In this document: positions 11,518-18,855 of the stretch, one piece after another
Layout: each line of letters starts with the position of its first letter
Position numbering within the stretch: position 1 is the stretch's first letter
Source of the DNA: an uncultured Eubacteriales bacterium
GTDB lineage: Bacteria; Bacillota; Clostridia; Oscillospirales; Oscillospiraceae
Reading direction: 5' to 3'
NCBI GenBank assembly: GCA_900540545.1
Contig: UQGJ01000012.1
Span: forward strand, 1-54,009
DNA length: 54,009 nucleotides
Notes under the pieces: model-generated
Databases searched by the model: none
Told to the model about the DNA's origin: nothing
What the model saw: the letters and a program-made list of their open reading frames with translations, nothing else
Program-made: the position numbers and the translations under genes

Positions 11518-13427
11518 GCGACCGGACCGCGGGCTTCCGCTCCGCCCGCCCGGATTTAGCGGACAGGCCGGAGCTGCCGGAGCGCATCGGCCTGGCCTAC
11601 GAGCCGGTGTCCTGCCTATCCAGCAAGGAGGGGCGGTCGGTGTGGCTGGTTCATCGGAGGGCTGACAGGGCCCCTTTTCTCCTGAAGCGGGCCCTGTGGG
11701 GCGGCGAGGACCTGGCTGAGGAGTTCCGCCTGCTGGCCCTGCTCCAGCCCCTGCTGGGCCCCGCCGTCCCCGCGCCGGTGGACTGCTTCGAGGCCGACGG
11801 GGTCTCCTACCTGCTGCGCTCCTATCTCCCCGGTGAGACCCTGGCCGCCCGCCGGGCGCGGGAAGGGAGCTGTTCCCCCGCCCTCTGCCGGGAGGTGGGG
11901 CGGCAGCTCTGCGCCCTGCTGGCCGTCCTTCACGGCCTGGACCCCCCGGTGGTCCACCGGGACATCAAGCCCGAGAACATCATTCTGGGTGACGACGGCT
12001 CGGTGAAGCTCATCGACTACGGCATCGCCCGGCGGTACGAGCCGGACAAGAGCGGGGACACCCGGTTCATGGGCACCGAAGGCACCGCCGCCCCGGAGCA
12101 GTACGGCTTCGCCCAGACCGACGAGCGCACCGACCTGTACGCCCTGGGCATGACCCTGGTGTGGCTTCTCACCGGGACCTACGACCGGGATGCCCTGGCG
12201 GAGGCCGACATCTCCCCCCGGCTCCGGCGGGTGCTGCGGAAGTGCACCGCCTTCGCCCCGGAGCAGCGCTACCAGTCGGCAGCGGCCCTCTCCGCCGCCC
12301 TGGCGGGAAAGCCTCGGCCGGGGCGGGTCCCCCGGCTCCTGGCGGGGTGCGCCGCCCTCTGCGCCGCGCTGGTCCTGGGCGGGCTGGCCTACACCCGGTG
12401 GTGGCTCCCCTCCCGCCCGGTGGAATTTGAATCCGTCTGCCTGGAGGCGGCGGTCCGGGCCGAGCTGGACCGCCCCCAGGGGGAGGTCACCCGGGGCGAC
12501 CTGGAGGAGGTCACCCGGCTGGCCCTCATCGGCAGCGAGCCCTTCGACCGGAGCCGGGTCTACAAGTGCCTGCTCCACAGCTATCTGGACGAGGATTCCC
12601 GGCACGACGCCGCCCCCGGCGACGTATCCGACCTGTCCTTGCTGGCCCAGATGCCCAACCTCACCGAGCTCTACCTCTGCGAGCAGGCCATCACCGACCT
12701 GTCCCCCCTGGAGGGTCTGCCCCTGACCACCCTGGCCCTGGCGGGGAACCAGATCGAGGACGTATCCCCCCTGTCCAGCCTCCCCACGCTGAAGACCCTC
12801 TATATCGGCGACAACCCGGTGGCGGACTACACCCCTCTGGCCGGGCTGACCGAGCTTCGCTCCCTCAATCTGGACGGCAACTACGACGGCGCCAACATCG
12901 TCACCGCCCCCATCGGCTTCCTGGCGGGTATGCCCCTGGAGCTGCTATCCGTCTGCGGCATGGAGCCGGAGGACGGGGACTGGTCCGCCCTGGCCCAGCT
13001 GCCCCGGCTGCGGGAGCTGCTCACCTGGCACCTGCCCGCCGAGGCCGTCCCCTGGGTCGCCGCCAACGGCCGTCTCTCCACGCTGGCCCTTTACCGCTGT
13101 CAGACGGAGGACTTGACCGGGCTGGCTGGGATGGACCAGCTCAACTGCCTGTCGGTCAACGAGGGGCTTCCCTCCCTGGCGGGCGTGGAGGCCCTCACCG
13201 GCCTGGAGGAATTCAACGCCACCTACTGCGCCTTTTCCGACCTAGCCCCGCTGGAGGGCCTGCCCCGGCTGAATATTTTGAATCTCTATGGCACCGTGAT
13301 CGAGGATTACGCCCCCCTGGCGGACCTCCGGGGCCTGTCGGAGCTGACGGTCCATGCCTCCGCCGCCCCGCTGGTGGAGGCCCAGTGCCCCGGCCACCCC
13401 TTCCGGGTCTCCACGACGGAGTTCTAA
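11514..13427 (+). CDS. Membrane Ser/Thr protein kinase with leucine-rich-repeat ectodomain
   Basis: A 637-residue Hanks-type kinase. The kinase domain spans about residues 25-262: Lys58 in PFLLKRA, HRD (148-150) in VVHRDIKPEN, a DYG variant of DFG (168-170), and activation-segment end GTAAPEQYG. The glycine-rich loop is degenerate (LSSKEGRSVWLV). One transmembrane helix (about 275-293) leads to an extracellular part whose residues from about 370 to 630 are leucine-rich repeats of the xxLxxLxLxxNxIxDxSPLxxL type, instead of the PASTA repeats of PrkC. This suggests sensing of a protein or surface ligand. It forms an operon with the HTH gene. A terminator follows, with the second CTAAAAA-GTGTGCA palindrome between. 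Confidence 0.9.
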   Translation: MSDRTAGFRSARPDLADRPELPERIGLAYEPVSCLSSKEGRSVWLVHRRADRAPFLLKRALWGGEDLAEEFRLLALLQPLLGPAVPAPVDCFEADGVSYLLRSYLPGETLAARRAREGSCSPALCREVGRQLCALLAVLHGLDPPVVHRDIKPENIILGDDGSVKLIDYGIARRYEPDKSGDTRFMGTEGTAAPEQYGFAQTDERTDLYALGMTLVWLLTGTYDRDALAEADISPRLRRVLRKCTAFAPEQRYQSAAALSAALAGKPRPGRVPRLLAGCAALCAALVLGGLAYTRWWLPSRPVEFESVCLEAAVRAELDRPQGEVTRGDLEEVTRLALIGSEPFDRSRVYKCLLHSYLDEDSRHDAAPGDVSDLSLLAQMPNLTELYLCEQAITDLSPLEGLPLTTLALAGNQIEDVSPLSSLPTLKTLYIGDNPVADYTPLAGLTELRSLNLDGNYDGANIVTAPIGFLAGMPLELLSVCGMEPEDGDWSALAQLPRLRELLTWHLPAEAVPWVAANGRLSTLALYRCQTEDLTGLAGMDQLNCLSVNEGLPSLAGVEALTGLEEFNATYCAFSDLAPLEGLPRLNILNLYGTVIEDYAPLADLRGLSELTVHASAAPLVEAQCPGHPFRVSTTEF

Positions 13428-13430
13428 AAA

Positions 13431-13448
13431 GTGTGCATCTCTGCCCAC
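13431..13448. promoter_or_regulatory. Palindromic operator candidate, site 2 (GTGTGCA-N4-TGCCCAC)
   Basis: This repeats site 1 including the CTAAAAA lead-in, with one mismatch in seven arm positions. It begins four bases after the kinase stop codon and is about 85 bases upstream of the next gene. Confidence 0.5.
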
Positions 13449-13449
13449 C

Positions 13450-13506
13450 AAAAGTCACGGGAACCCTGCTACACTGGAAGCAGCAGAGTTCCCGTGACTT
13501 TTTTGG
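13450..13506 (+). terminator. Terminator of the HTH-kinase operon
   Basis: The stem AAAAGTCACGGGAAC (13450-13464) pairs with 13488-13502 and is followed by T residues. A secondary small stem CTGCT/AGCAG lies within the loop. It abuts operator site 2. Confidence 0.75.
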
Positions 13507-13530
13507 TGAAAAGAGAAAGGAGCGTTTTCC

Positions 13531-14574
13531 ATGAAGCACACCCGCAAAGCCCTAATCGCCCTGGGTCTGGCCGCCGCGTTGAGCGTCGGTGCGCTGGCCG
13601 CCGGCGCCGCCGTGAACATCACCGTCACCCCCGGCATCAAGGTCCTGGTGGACGGGGAGGAATTCGTCCCCAAGGACGCCAACGGCAAGGCCGTGGACGT
13701 CTTCGCCTACGAGGGCACCACCTATGTGCCCATCCGGGCCGTCAGCGAGGCCTTCGGCCTGAAGGTGGACTACGACGCCGGGCAGCAGGCCGCCGTCATC
13801 ACCAGCCCCGCGCAAATCGCCGCCCCCAACCCCAATGTGGAGACCGTCTTTGGCATCGCGCCGGAGCCCTTCCTCAACGACGAGGGCCAGAAGGAAATCT
13901 CCTACACCGACATCGAGTACGACTTCCACTGGTGGCTGGAGGACCAGGACCAGAAGATCACCGTGGAGCTGGTCTCCGGCGAACTGCCCGAGGGCATTGA
14001 ACTCAAGGGCGACAAGCTCCTGGGGCAGGTCCAGGGCGTGGCCGACCAGCTTGTCACCTTCCAGGTCACCCCCAAAAAGGGCGACGTCGTGGAACGCACC
14101 CTTCGCTTCCAGTTTACCGAAGGGGACCAGTTCAACGCCGCCCCCGTGGTCATCTGGGGCGTGGAGGGGGATTTGGTGGAAGCCTACGTCCCCACCTTCT
14201 ATAACGGCATCCTCTATACCGGCGGCGACGAGGACCCCAATATGATCGAGGCCGGCTACGCCCCCATCGGCAGCCAGGCCGCCCTGGACGAGCTGGCCCA
14301 GTACGGCCTGTCCCTGACCTACCAGACCCGTACCGAGGACAAGAAGTTTTACTGGGCCGACAACTTCGTCACCGGTACCCTCACCGGCGCCACCGACGGC
14401 TGGGTGAAGGTCTCTGTGCCCGTCTATGCCGGTATGGGCAGCCCTCACGTGGACAAGGACGGCAACCTGGAGCACCGCGGCTGGTGGATCACCGGCGACG
14501 GCGACGACGCCAGGATCCTCAGCGGGAGCATCGACGTCTACGTGAACATCCTCCCCCTGGACCCCATCGGATAA
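13531..14574 (+). CDS. Secreted copper-amine-oxidase N-terminal-domain protein
   Basis: A 347-residue exported protein. Residues 1-25 are a Sec signal peptide (LGLAAALSVGALAAGAA). About 26-95 form the copper amine oxidase N-terminal (stalk-like) fold: ITVTPGIKVLVDGEEFVPKD, then GTTYVPIRAVSEAFGLKVDYD and AAVIT. This domain is common in Firmicute surface proteins and does not bind copper. The rest (about 105-347) is unfamiliar; a stretch EDQDQKITVELVSGELPEGI resembles cadherin/Ig-like putative binding repeats. The ATG follows AAAGGAG. It lies right after the kinase operon and palindrome site 2, so it could be a regulated target of that signalling pair; this is inference. Confidence 0.8.
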   Translation: MKHTRKALIALGLAAALSVGALAAGAAVNITVTPGIKVLVDGEEFVPKDANGKAVDVFAYEGTTYVPIRAVSEAFGLKVDYDAGQQAAVITSPAQIAAPNPNVETVFGIAPEPFLNDEGQKEISYTDIEYDFHWWLEDQDQKITVELVSGELPEGIELKGDKLLGQVQGVADQLVTFQVTPKKGDVVERTLRFQFTEGDQFNAAPVVIWGVEGDLVEAYVPTFYNGILYTGGDEDPNMIEAGYAPIGSQAALDELAQYGLSLTYQTRTEDKKFYWADNFVTGTLTGATDGWVKVSVPVYAGMGSPHVDKDGNLEHRGWWITGDGDDARILSGSIDVYVNILPLDPIG

Positions 14575-14597
14575 CACCATCACCTACCATCTTTCTT

Positions 14598-14650
14598 TCC
14601 AAACGGCGGAGGGCCGGGCGCGGTATTGCGTCCGGCCCTCCGCCGTTTGC
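14598..14650 (+). terminator. Long GC-rich hairpin after the amine-oxidase-N gene
   Basis: AAACGGCGGAGGGCCGG (14601-14617) pairs perfectly with 14631-14647. No U-tract follows on the plus strand, so it is either a weak terminator or a mRNA-stabilising stem. Confidence 0.55.
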
Positions 14651-14686
14651 CACAAGTCACAATTTGTTACAATCCTGATTTCCCGG

Positions 14687-14715
14687 TTTACGCCGTCCGA
14701 GGGGGATGTTAAAAT
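14687..14715 (+). promoter_or_regulatory. Sigma-70-type promoter for the lipoprotein gene
   Basis: TTTACG (14687-14692), a 17-base spacer and TAAAAT (14710-14715) lie about 50 bases before the start codon. Confidence 0.5.
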
Positions 14716-14762
14716 AGCGGTGTACCGACCGGCTTCCCGAGACAGAAAGGAATCGTGGCGCT

Positions 14763-15545
14763 ATGCACAAGAGATATATCCCCCTGACCCTGGGCCTGCT
14801 CCTGGCCCTCACCGCCTGCGGGCCCAAAGCGCCCCAGGTCACGCCCACGCCGGAACCCGCCCCGGTGGTCACTCCCTCCCCCACGCCGTCCCCGGCGCCG
14901 GAGCTTCAGTGGACCGATCAGGTCTTTGAGCAGTCCTTCCCCGCCGACGACGGGACCACGGTGATGACGGTCCGCTACGTGTTCCCCGACATCATCGGCG
15001 CCGCCGCCAACGAGGCGTGGGATAAGATCCACACCTATTACGCCAACGAGGGCGCGGCCTACCTCACCTCGGCCACGGAAAACGCCGACCTGGCCCTGGA
15101 CGACTATCACATCGCCCAGGCCAGCGGCTACGACTTCATCCCCTACGCCGACGAGTTCTCCTACAAAATCACCCGCCAAACCGGTGAGCTGGCCAGCATC
15201 AAGCGCAATTATTACTCCAATATGGGCGGGGCCTATCCCGTGTCCTACCAGTTCTGCGAGACCTTCGACCTATCCACCGGGGACAAGCTGGGTCTGGACG
15301 GTCTGCTGGCCACCGGCTGGCGGGAGACCGTGCTGGACCTGCTGGCCGCCCAGGCCGACGCGGCCCAGCTGGGTCTGGACGCCGAGACCCTGGCCGGGGC
15401 CTTCGACCCGAGCTGCTTCTATCTCACGCAGGACGCCTTGGTGGTCTATTTCCAGGAGGGCGTCCTGGGCGGCCACGGCCTGGGCCTGGTAGAGCTGCCC
15501 ATCCCTCTGAGCGATTTGAGCGGGCTGCTGCTCTGGAGCGTGTGA
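14763..15545 (+). CDS. Lipoprotein with DUF3298/DUF4163-like (RsiV-type) domain
   Basis: A 260-residue predicted lipoprotein. The signal peptide ends at LTAC with lipidated Cys19, followed by a Pro/Thr spacer of TPTPEPAP type to about residue 45. The folded part resembles the extracellular domain of RsiV-like proteins: an N-terminal strand/helix block with AANEAWDKIHTYY, a block ADEFSYKITRQTGELASIKRNYYSNMGGAYP, then DLSTGDKLGLDGLL, and a closing strand with YLTQDALVVYFQEG. DUF3298 in RsiV binds lysozyme; binding here is untested. A rare LALTACG N-terminus with ATG at 14763 follows AAAGGAATC. It stands alone behind its own promoter and ends against repeat copy B. Confidence 0.75.
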   Translation: MHKRYIPLTLGLLLALTACGPKAPQVTPTPEPAPVVTPSPTPSPAPELQWTDQVFEQSFPADDGTTVMTVRYVFPDIIGAAANEAWDKIHTYYANEGAAYLTSATENADLALDDYHIAQASGYDFIPYADEFSYKITRQTGELASIKRNYYSNMGGAYPVSYQFCETFDLSTGDKLGLDGLLATGWRETVLDLLAAQADAAQLGLDAETLAGAFDPSCFYLTQDALVVYFQEGVLGGHGLGLVELPIPLSDLSGLLLWSV

Positions 15546-15900
15546 TGCCTCCGGCGGGTTTCCTTTCTGATTTTAGAAAGGAAACGGAAAGAAAACCAGG
15601 GGGCGGCACGGGCATTTCCAATGCCCTATCCGCCACCCCCTGGACCCCGGGGAACGGGCGGGCGGCGGCACGGTCTTCGGGGGCTAGCAAGCCTTGAAAG
15701 CTGTTGCAGCTCGTATCGGTCTGGCGCTGGAACGACTCCGGCTGCCGGCCCTCGGCATATCACCCGGCAAGACTTGTGAGTAGTTGCGTTTTACTCAGTG
15801 AAAATAAGCCGCCACAAGGTCTGTGTGCCTTTTACTTGTCCTTTCGCCCATTGCCAGTCTGCACGGGCCGCCCAGTGGGCGGTCCCTACAATTGACCTTC
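15546..15900 (+). repeat. R1 dispersed repeat, half copy B
   Basis: The gap before rlmD holds the left half of R1 in forward orientation. It has the end hairpin CCTTTCTGATTTTAGAAAGG, then GAAAGAAAACCAGGGGG, the conserved CGTATCGGTCTGGCGCTGGA block (about 15712-15731), CGGCAAGACTTG and AAGCCGCCACAAGGTCTG. It then breaks into two REP palindromes (15860-15892 and 15911-15938) and the short repeat at 15956-15993. The right half of R1 is absent. Confidence 0.75.
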
Positions 15901-15955
15901 GGTTTCTGCCGTAGGGGCGGCCCTTGTGGCCGCCCGGCCCCCGTCTCCCGTCTCT

Positions 15956-15993
15956 GTCATTGCGAACCAGTTCGCAAACTGGTGTGGCAATCC
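15956..15993 (+). repeat. Short dispersed palindromic repeat, copy 2
   Basis: Second copy of the GTCATTG...GGCAATCC unit seen at 4002-4039, with central palindrome CCAGTTCGCAAACTGG. The remaining 90 bases to rlmD show only the rlmD ribosome-binding region. Confidence 0.65.
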
Positions 15994-16084
15994 CCCCCGC
16001 CCCCGCAAAACATGTGGGGCGGGACGACCCCGGCCCGCCTTGCACCGGGGCCATTCTTCATTCTTCATTGCCCGGAGGTGCCCC

Positions 16085-17437
16085 ATGCCTACCCACAAGA
16101 AAAACGACATCGTCCCCCTGACCATCGAATCCCTGGGCCTGGCCGGGGAGGGCATCGCCCATCTGGACGGACAGGTGGTGTTCGTCACCGGGGGACTGCC
16201 TGGCGAGACCTGCGACGTGCTGCTGCTGAAGGTGGGCAAGACCGCCATCTGGGGCAAGGCCGTGAAGGTCCACGCCCCCGCCCCGGAGCGCCTGGTCCCC
16301 GACTGCCCTCACTACCCCAAGTGCGGCGGCTGCCAGTTCCGCCACATGACCTACGCCGCCGAACTGGAGGCCAAGTGCCAACGGGTGGAGGACGCCCTCC
16401 GCCGCATCGGCGGTGTGGAAGTCCCCGTTCCTGTGATATACGGCGCAGAAAATACCCAGCGTTATCGAAATAAGGTCCAGCTCCCTGTCGCGCCGGGGCC
16501 TGACGGCCCCAAAATCGGCTTTTTCCGCCCCCGGAGCCATGACGTGGTGGACGTGGACGACTGCCTGCTCCAGCCCGAGACCGTCTCCGCCCTCCGCGCC
16601 GCCCTCCGGGGCTGGATGGTGGAATACGGGGTCCCCGCCTACGACGAGACCACCCATCAGGGCCTTATCCGCCACCTCTACGTCCGTTTCTCCCGGACCC
16701 AGGCTCTGTGCTGCATCGTCGCTAACGGCCGGGAACTGCCCCACACCGGCGAACTGGTCGACGCCCTCCGGTGTGCCGCCCCGGAGCTGGCCGGGGTGGT
16801 CCTGTCGGCGAACCAGGACCGGACCAACGTGGTCCTGGGCAAGGAGTACCGCGCCCTCTGGGGCCACGACCATCTGGATGACACCCTGTGCGGCCTCACC
16901 TTCCGCATCTCGGTCCCCTCCTTCTATCAGGTGAACCGGGAGCAAACCGAGGTTCTCTACGGCAAGGCCCTGGAGTTTGCCGGTCTCACGGGTACGGAGC
17001 TGGTGCTGGACCTCTACTGCGGCATCGGCACCATCTCCCTGACCATGGCCCGGCAGGCGGGCAAGGTCATCGGGGCTGAGATCGTCCCCCAGGCCGTCAC
17101 CGACGCCAAGGCCAACGCCGCCCGCAACGGCATCACCAACGCCGACTTCATCTGTGGCGACGCGGGGACCGCCGCCCAGCACCTGGCTATGCAGGGCCTC
17201 CATCCGGACGTGATCTGCGTGGACCCGCCCCGGAAGGGTCTGTCCGGCGAGGTCTGCGACGCCATCGCCGACATGGCCCCCGCCAAGGTGGTCTACGTCT
17301 CCTGCGACCCCGCCACCCTGGCCCGGGACGTCCGCCGCCTTACCGCCTCCGGCTACGCCGTGAAAAAAGCCGTGGCCGTGGACATGTTCCCCCGGACGGC
17401 CCATTGTGAAGTTTGTGTGAAATTGTGTAGAAGATAA
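16085..17437 (+). CDS. rlmD: 23S rRNA (uracil-5)-methyltransferase, RlmD/RumA family
   Basis: A SAM-dependent methyltransferase that makes m5U in 23S rRNA (U1939, or both U747 and U1939 in the Firmicute RlmCD type). The 450 residues comprise an N-terminal TRAM domain (about 5-62), an iron-sulfur cluster site CPHYPKCGGC with Cys74, Cys80 and Cys83, and a C-terminal Rossmann domain with LDLYCGIGTISL and DPPRKG. The catalytic Cys407 lies in VYVSCDPATLARD. The ATG at 16085 follows GGAGGTG; longer upstream frames run into repeat DNA. The last codons (CVKLCRR) coincide with a sharp drop in GC where the following island starts, so the native C-terminus may have been altered. Confidence 0.94.
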   Translation: MPTHKKNDIVPLTIESLGLAGEGIAHLDGQVVFVTGGLPGETCDVLLLKVGKTAIWGKAVKVHAPAPERLVPDCPHYPKCGGCQFRHMTYAAELEAKCQRVEDALRRIGGVEVPVPVIYGAENTQRYRNKVQLPVAPGPDGPKIGFFRPRSHDVVDVDDCLLQPETVSALRAALRGWMVEYGVPAYDETTHQGLIRHLYVRFSRTQALCCIVANGRELPHTGELVDALRCAAPELAGVVLSANQDRTNVVLGKEYRALWGHDHLDDTLCGLTFRISVPSFYQVNREQTEVLYGKALEFAGLTGTELVLDLYCGIGTISLTMARQAGKVIGAEIVPQAVTDAKANAARNGITNADFICGDAGTAAQHLAMQGLHPDVICVDPPRKGLSGEVCDAIADMAPAKVVYVSCDPATLARDVRRLTASGYAVKKAVAVDMFPRTAHCEVCVKLCRR

Positions 17438-17484
17438 CTATATAATGTCAAAAATATATTGACCATACAAAGGAGGTATTATGA

Positions 17485-18138
17485 ATGATAGATTATGAGG
17501 TTATTACAGACGGAGAAAATGATTGTTTCATTGTAAAAGGGCCTTTTGGACCGAACTCAGTTTCAGTCCAAATCCCTGATGATAATTTATTAAAAAAACA
17601 GTTTATTGATATGTTCTTGCATAAAGCAGACATTGAAAGAGGAATTGATTTTTTACAATGTATTTCTAATGATAAATCTGTGACCGTAAATGAGGGACTC
17701 TTTATTGCTGGATTAAATAATTGTATGAAATGTTTTAAATATAGTAGTTCAAGAGGCAAATTAGATAAGAAGCAAGTTTTTGATAATAGCGAGCAAATAT
17801 TTGAAGAATTTACTGATTTTGAAAAGATGCGAGATAAACATTTTGACCATGATGAAAATGGAATGCTACAAGCAGTTGCGTTTTTATTGATTGATTCGGA
17901 AACCGATAATACTTTTTCTGGACCACCATCAGTTGTATGGAACAGAGCAAGATTAAACTATTATTTGGCTGGAGCAAGGCTACAAGAGATCATGAAATAT
18001 GTAAGAAATTATATTGCAACACAGATTGATATAATTGGAAATCAGATAATAGATTACTACAAAGGTTATCCCAAAAATGAATTAATAAAGTGGGAAACAG
18101 CACGAATTAAGTTGGCCTCAGATAAAGTTAAGCGTTAA
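17485..18138 (+). CDS. Hypothetical protein in a low-GC island
   Basis: A 217-residue protein I do not recognise. It is soluble, with no signal or membrane segment, and has a mixed alpha/beta pattern. The C-terminal half is helical (NRARLNYYLAGARLQEIMKYVRN, then a Tyr/Ile-rich helix), and a charged FDHDENGM segment sits near the middle. The start is well supported: AAAGGAGG eight bases before ATG 17485, and a TATAAT hexamer at 17441-17446 close behind rlmD. GC content is about 33 %, far below the surrounding DNA, and codons are A/T-ending, so it was probably acquired recently. With the EVE-like gene downstream it may form a defence-type pair; there is no motif proof. Confidence 0.75.
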   Translation: MIDYEVITDGENDCFIVKGPFGPNSVSVQIPDDNLLKKQFIDMFLHKADIERGIDFLQCISNDKSVTVNEGLFIAGLNNCMKCFKYSSSRGKLDKKQVFDNSEQIFEEFTDFEKMRDKHFDHDENGMLQAVAFLLIDSETDNTFSGPPSVVWNRARLNYYLAGARLQEIMKYVRNYIATQIDIIGNQIIDYYKGYPKNELIKWETARIKLASDKVKR

Positions 18139-18263
18139 TAATTAACTGCTTCCGCCAAGGCTCAATCACGCCTTCCGGGAATCTTTTTCACACCCTCAAC
18201 ACATGTAGAGGCGTAATGCTTTTAGAAAATGTTAACCAAAAAATAGATATTGGAGTGGGCTTT

Positions 18264-18728
18264 ATGAGGTACTTTTTTGTGTTCCAAAACAAAACCTTCC
18301 ATCTAGAGCAGTCTGGCGGCTATTTATGGGCCCCAGATGGAGCGTGTTCCCATTGGCAAAACATGCGCAACGTGTCTGCGGGTGATGTGATTTTTCATGG
18401 TTATCGTCGCAACATTGTTGCAATCAGCCGTGCCAAGGCGGATTGTTATCCCGCCATTCAGCCAAGAGAACTGGCCGTTGAGCGTCTCTGGGAAGATAAT
18501 GGACTGCGGGTGGATTGTACCTACTATATGCTCCCATCTCCACTCGATACAAAAAGCATCATGCCAGATTTACTAACGCTGCAGCCTTCTAAATACGCGC
18601 CGTTTAACAGTCTTGGCCGTGGCAATACCGGCTATCTATTTGATTGCCCGGCGGAGATGGCGGCATTTCTACTGAAAAAGCTGAAGCAAGCTCCCTCAAA
18701 CATTCCTGTAATACAAGAATTTGAGTAA
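18264..18728 (+). CDS. EVE/PUA-like domain protein, possible remnant of a modification-dependent nuclease
   Basis: A 154-residue protein starting MRYFFVFQNKTF. The pattern HWQNMRNVSAGDVIFHGY...NIVAISRA, and Trp/Tyr positions such as GGYLWAPDG, match EVE/PUA-like modules that read modified bases and are often fused to HNH or McrB-type nucleases. Here no nuclease domain follows; the protein ends at EFE shortly after the module, so it is a stand-alone reader or a truncated system. The ATG at 18264 has GGAGTGG upstream. An in-frame ATG at 18216 with weaker AGAGG is the alternative start. GC (about 50 %) is intermediate. The 77 bases before it look like non-coding debris. Confidence 0.55.
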   Translation: MRYFFVFQNKTFHLEQSGGYLWAPDGACSHWQNMRNVSAGDVIFHGYRRNIVAISRAKADCYPAIQPRELAVERLWEDNGLRVDCTYYMLPSPLDTKSIMPDLLTLQPSKYAPFNSLGRGNTGYLFDCPAEMAAFLLKKLKQAPSNIPVIQEFE

Positions 18729-18780
18729 ACAGGACAATTACTTCGGGCGCTTATCCGCCAAATAATACCAAATACTTGCA

Positions 18781-18833
18781 AGAGAAAGGGGCTCCCCCTG
18801 CTTGCAGTGCAAACAGGGGGAGCCCCTTTCTCT
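18781..18833. terminator. Bidirectional terminator
   Basis: A perfect 20-bp inverted repeat (arms 18781-18800 and 18814-18833, core GGGGCTCCCCCTG) with a 13-base loop separates the island from the convergent RCC1-SLH gene. Confidence 0.8.
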
Positions 18834-18855
18834 TACTATTCTATTCGCCCACGGG

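Noticed and set aside
13465..13487. Extended -10 element TGCTACACT as promoter for the amine-oxidase-N gene
   Set aside because: It lies inside the loop of a strong terminator hairpin and has no -35 partner at correct spacing.
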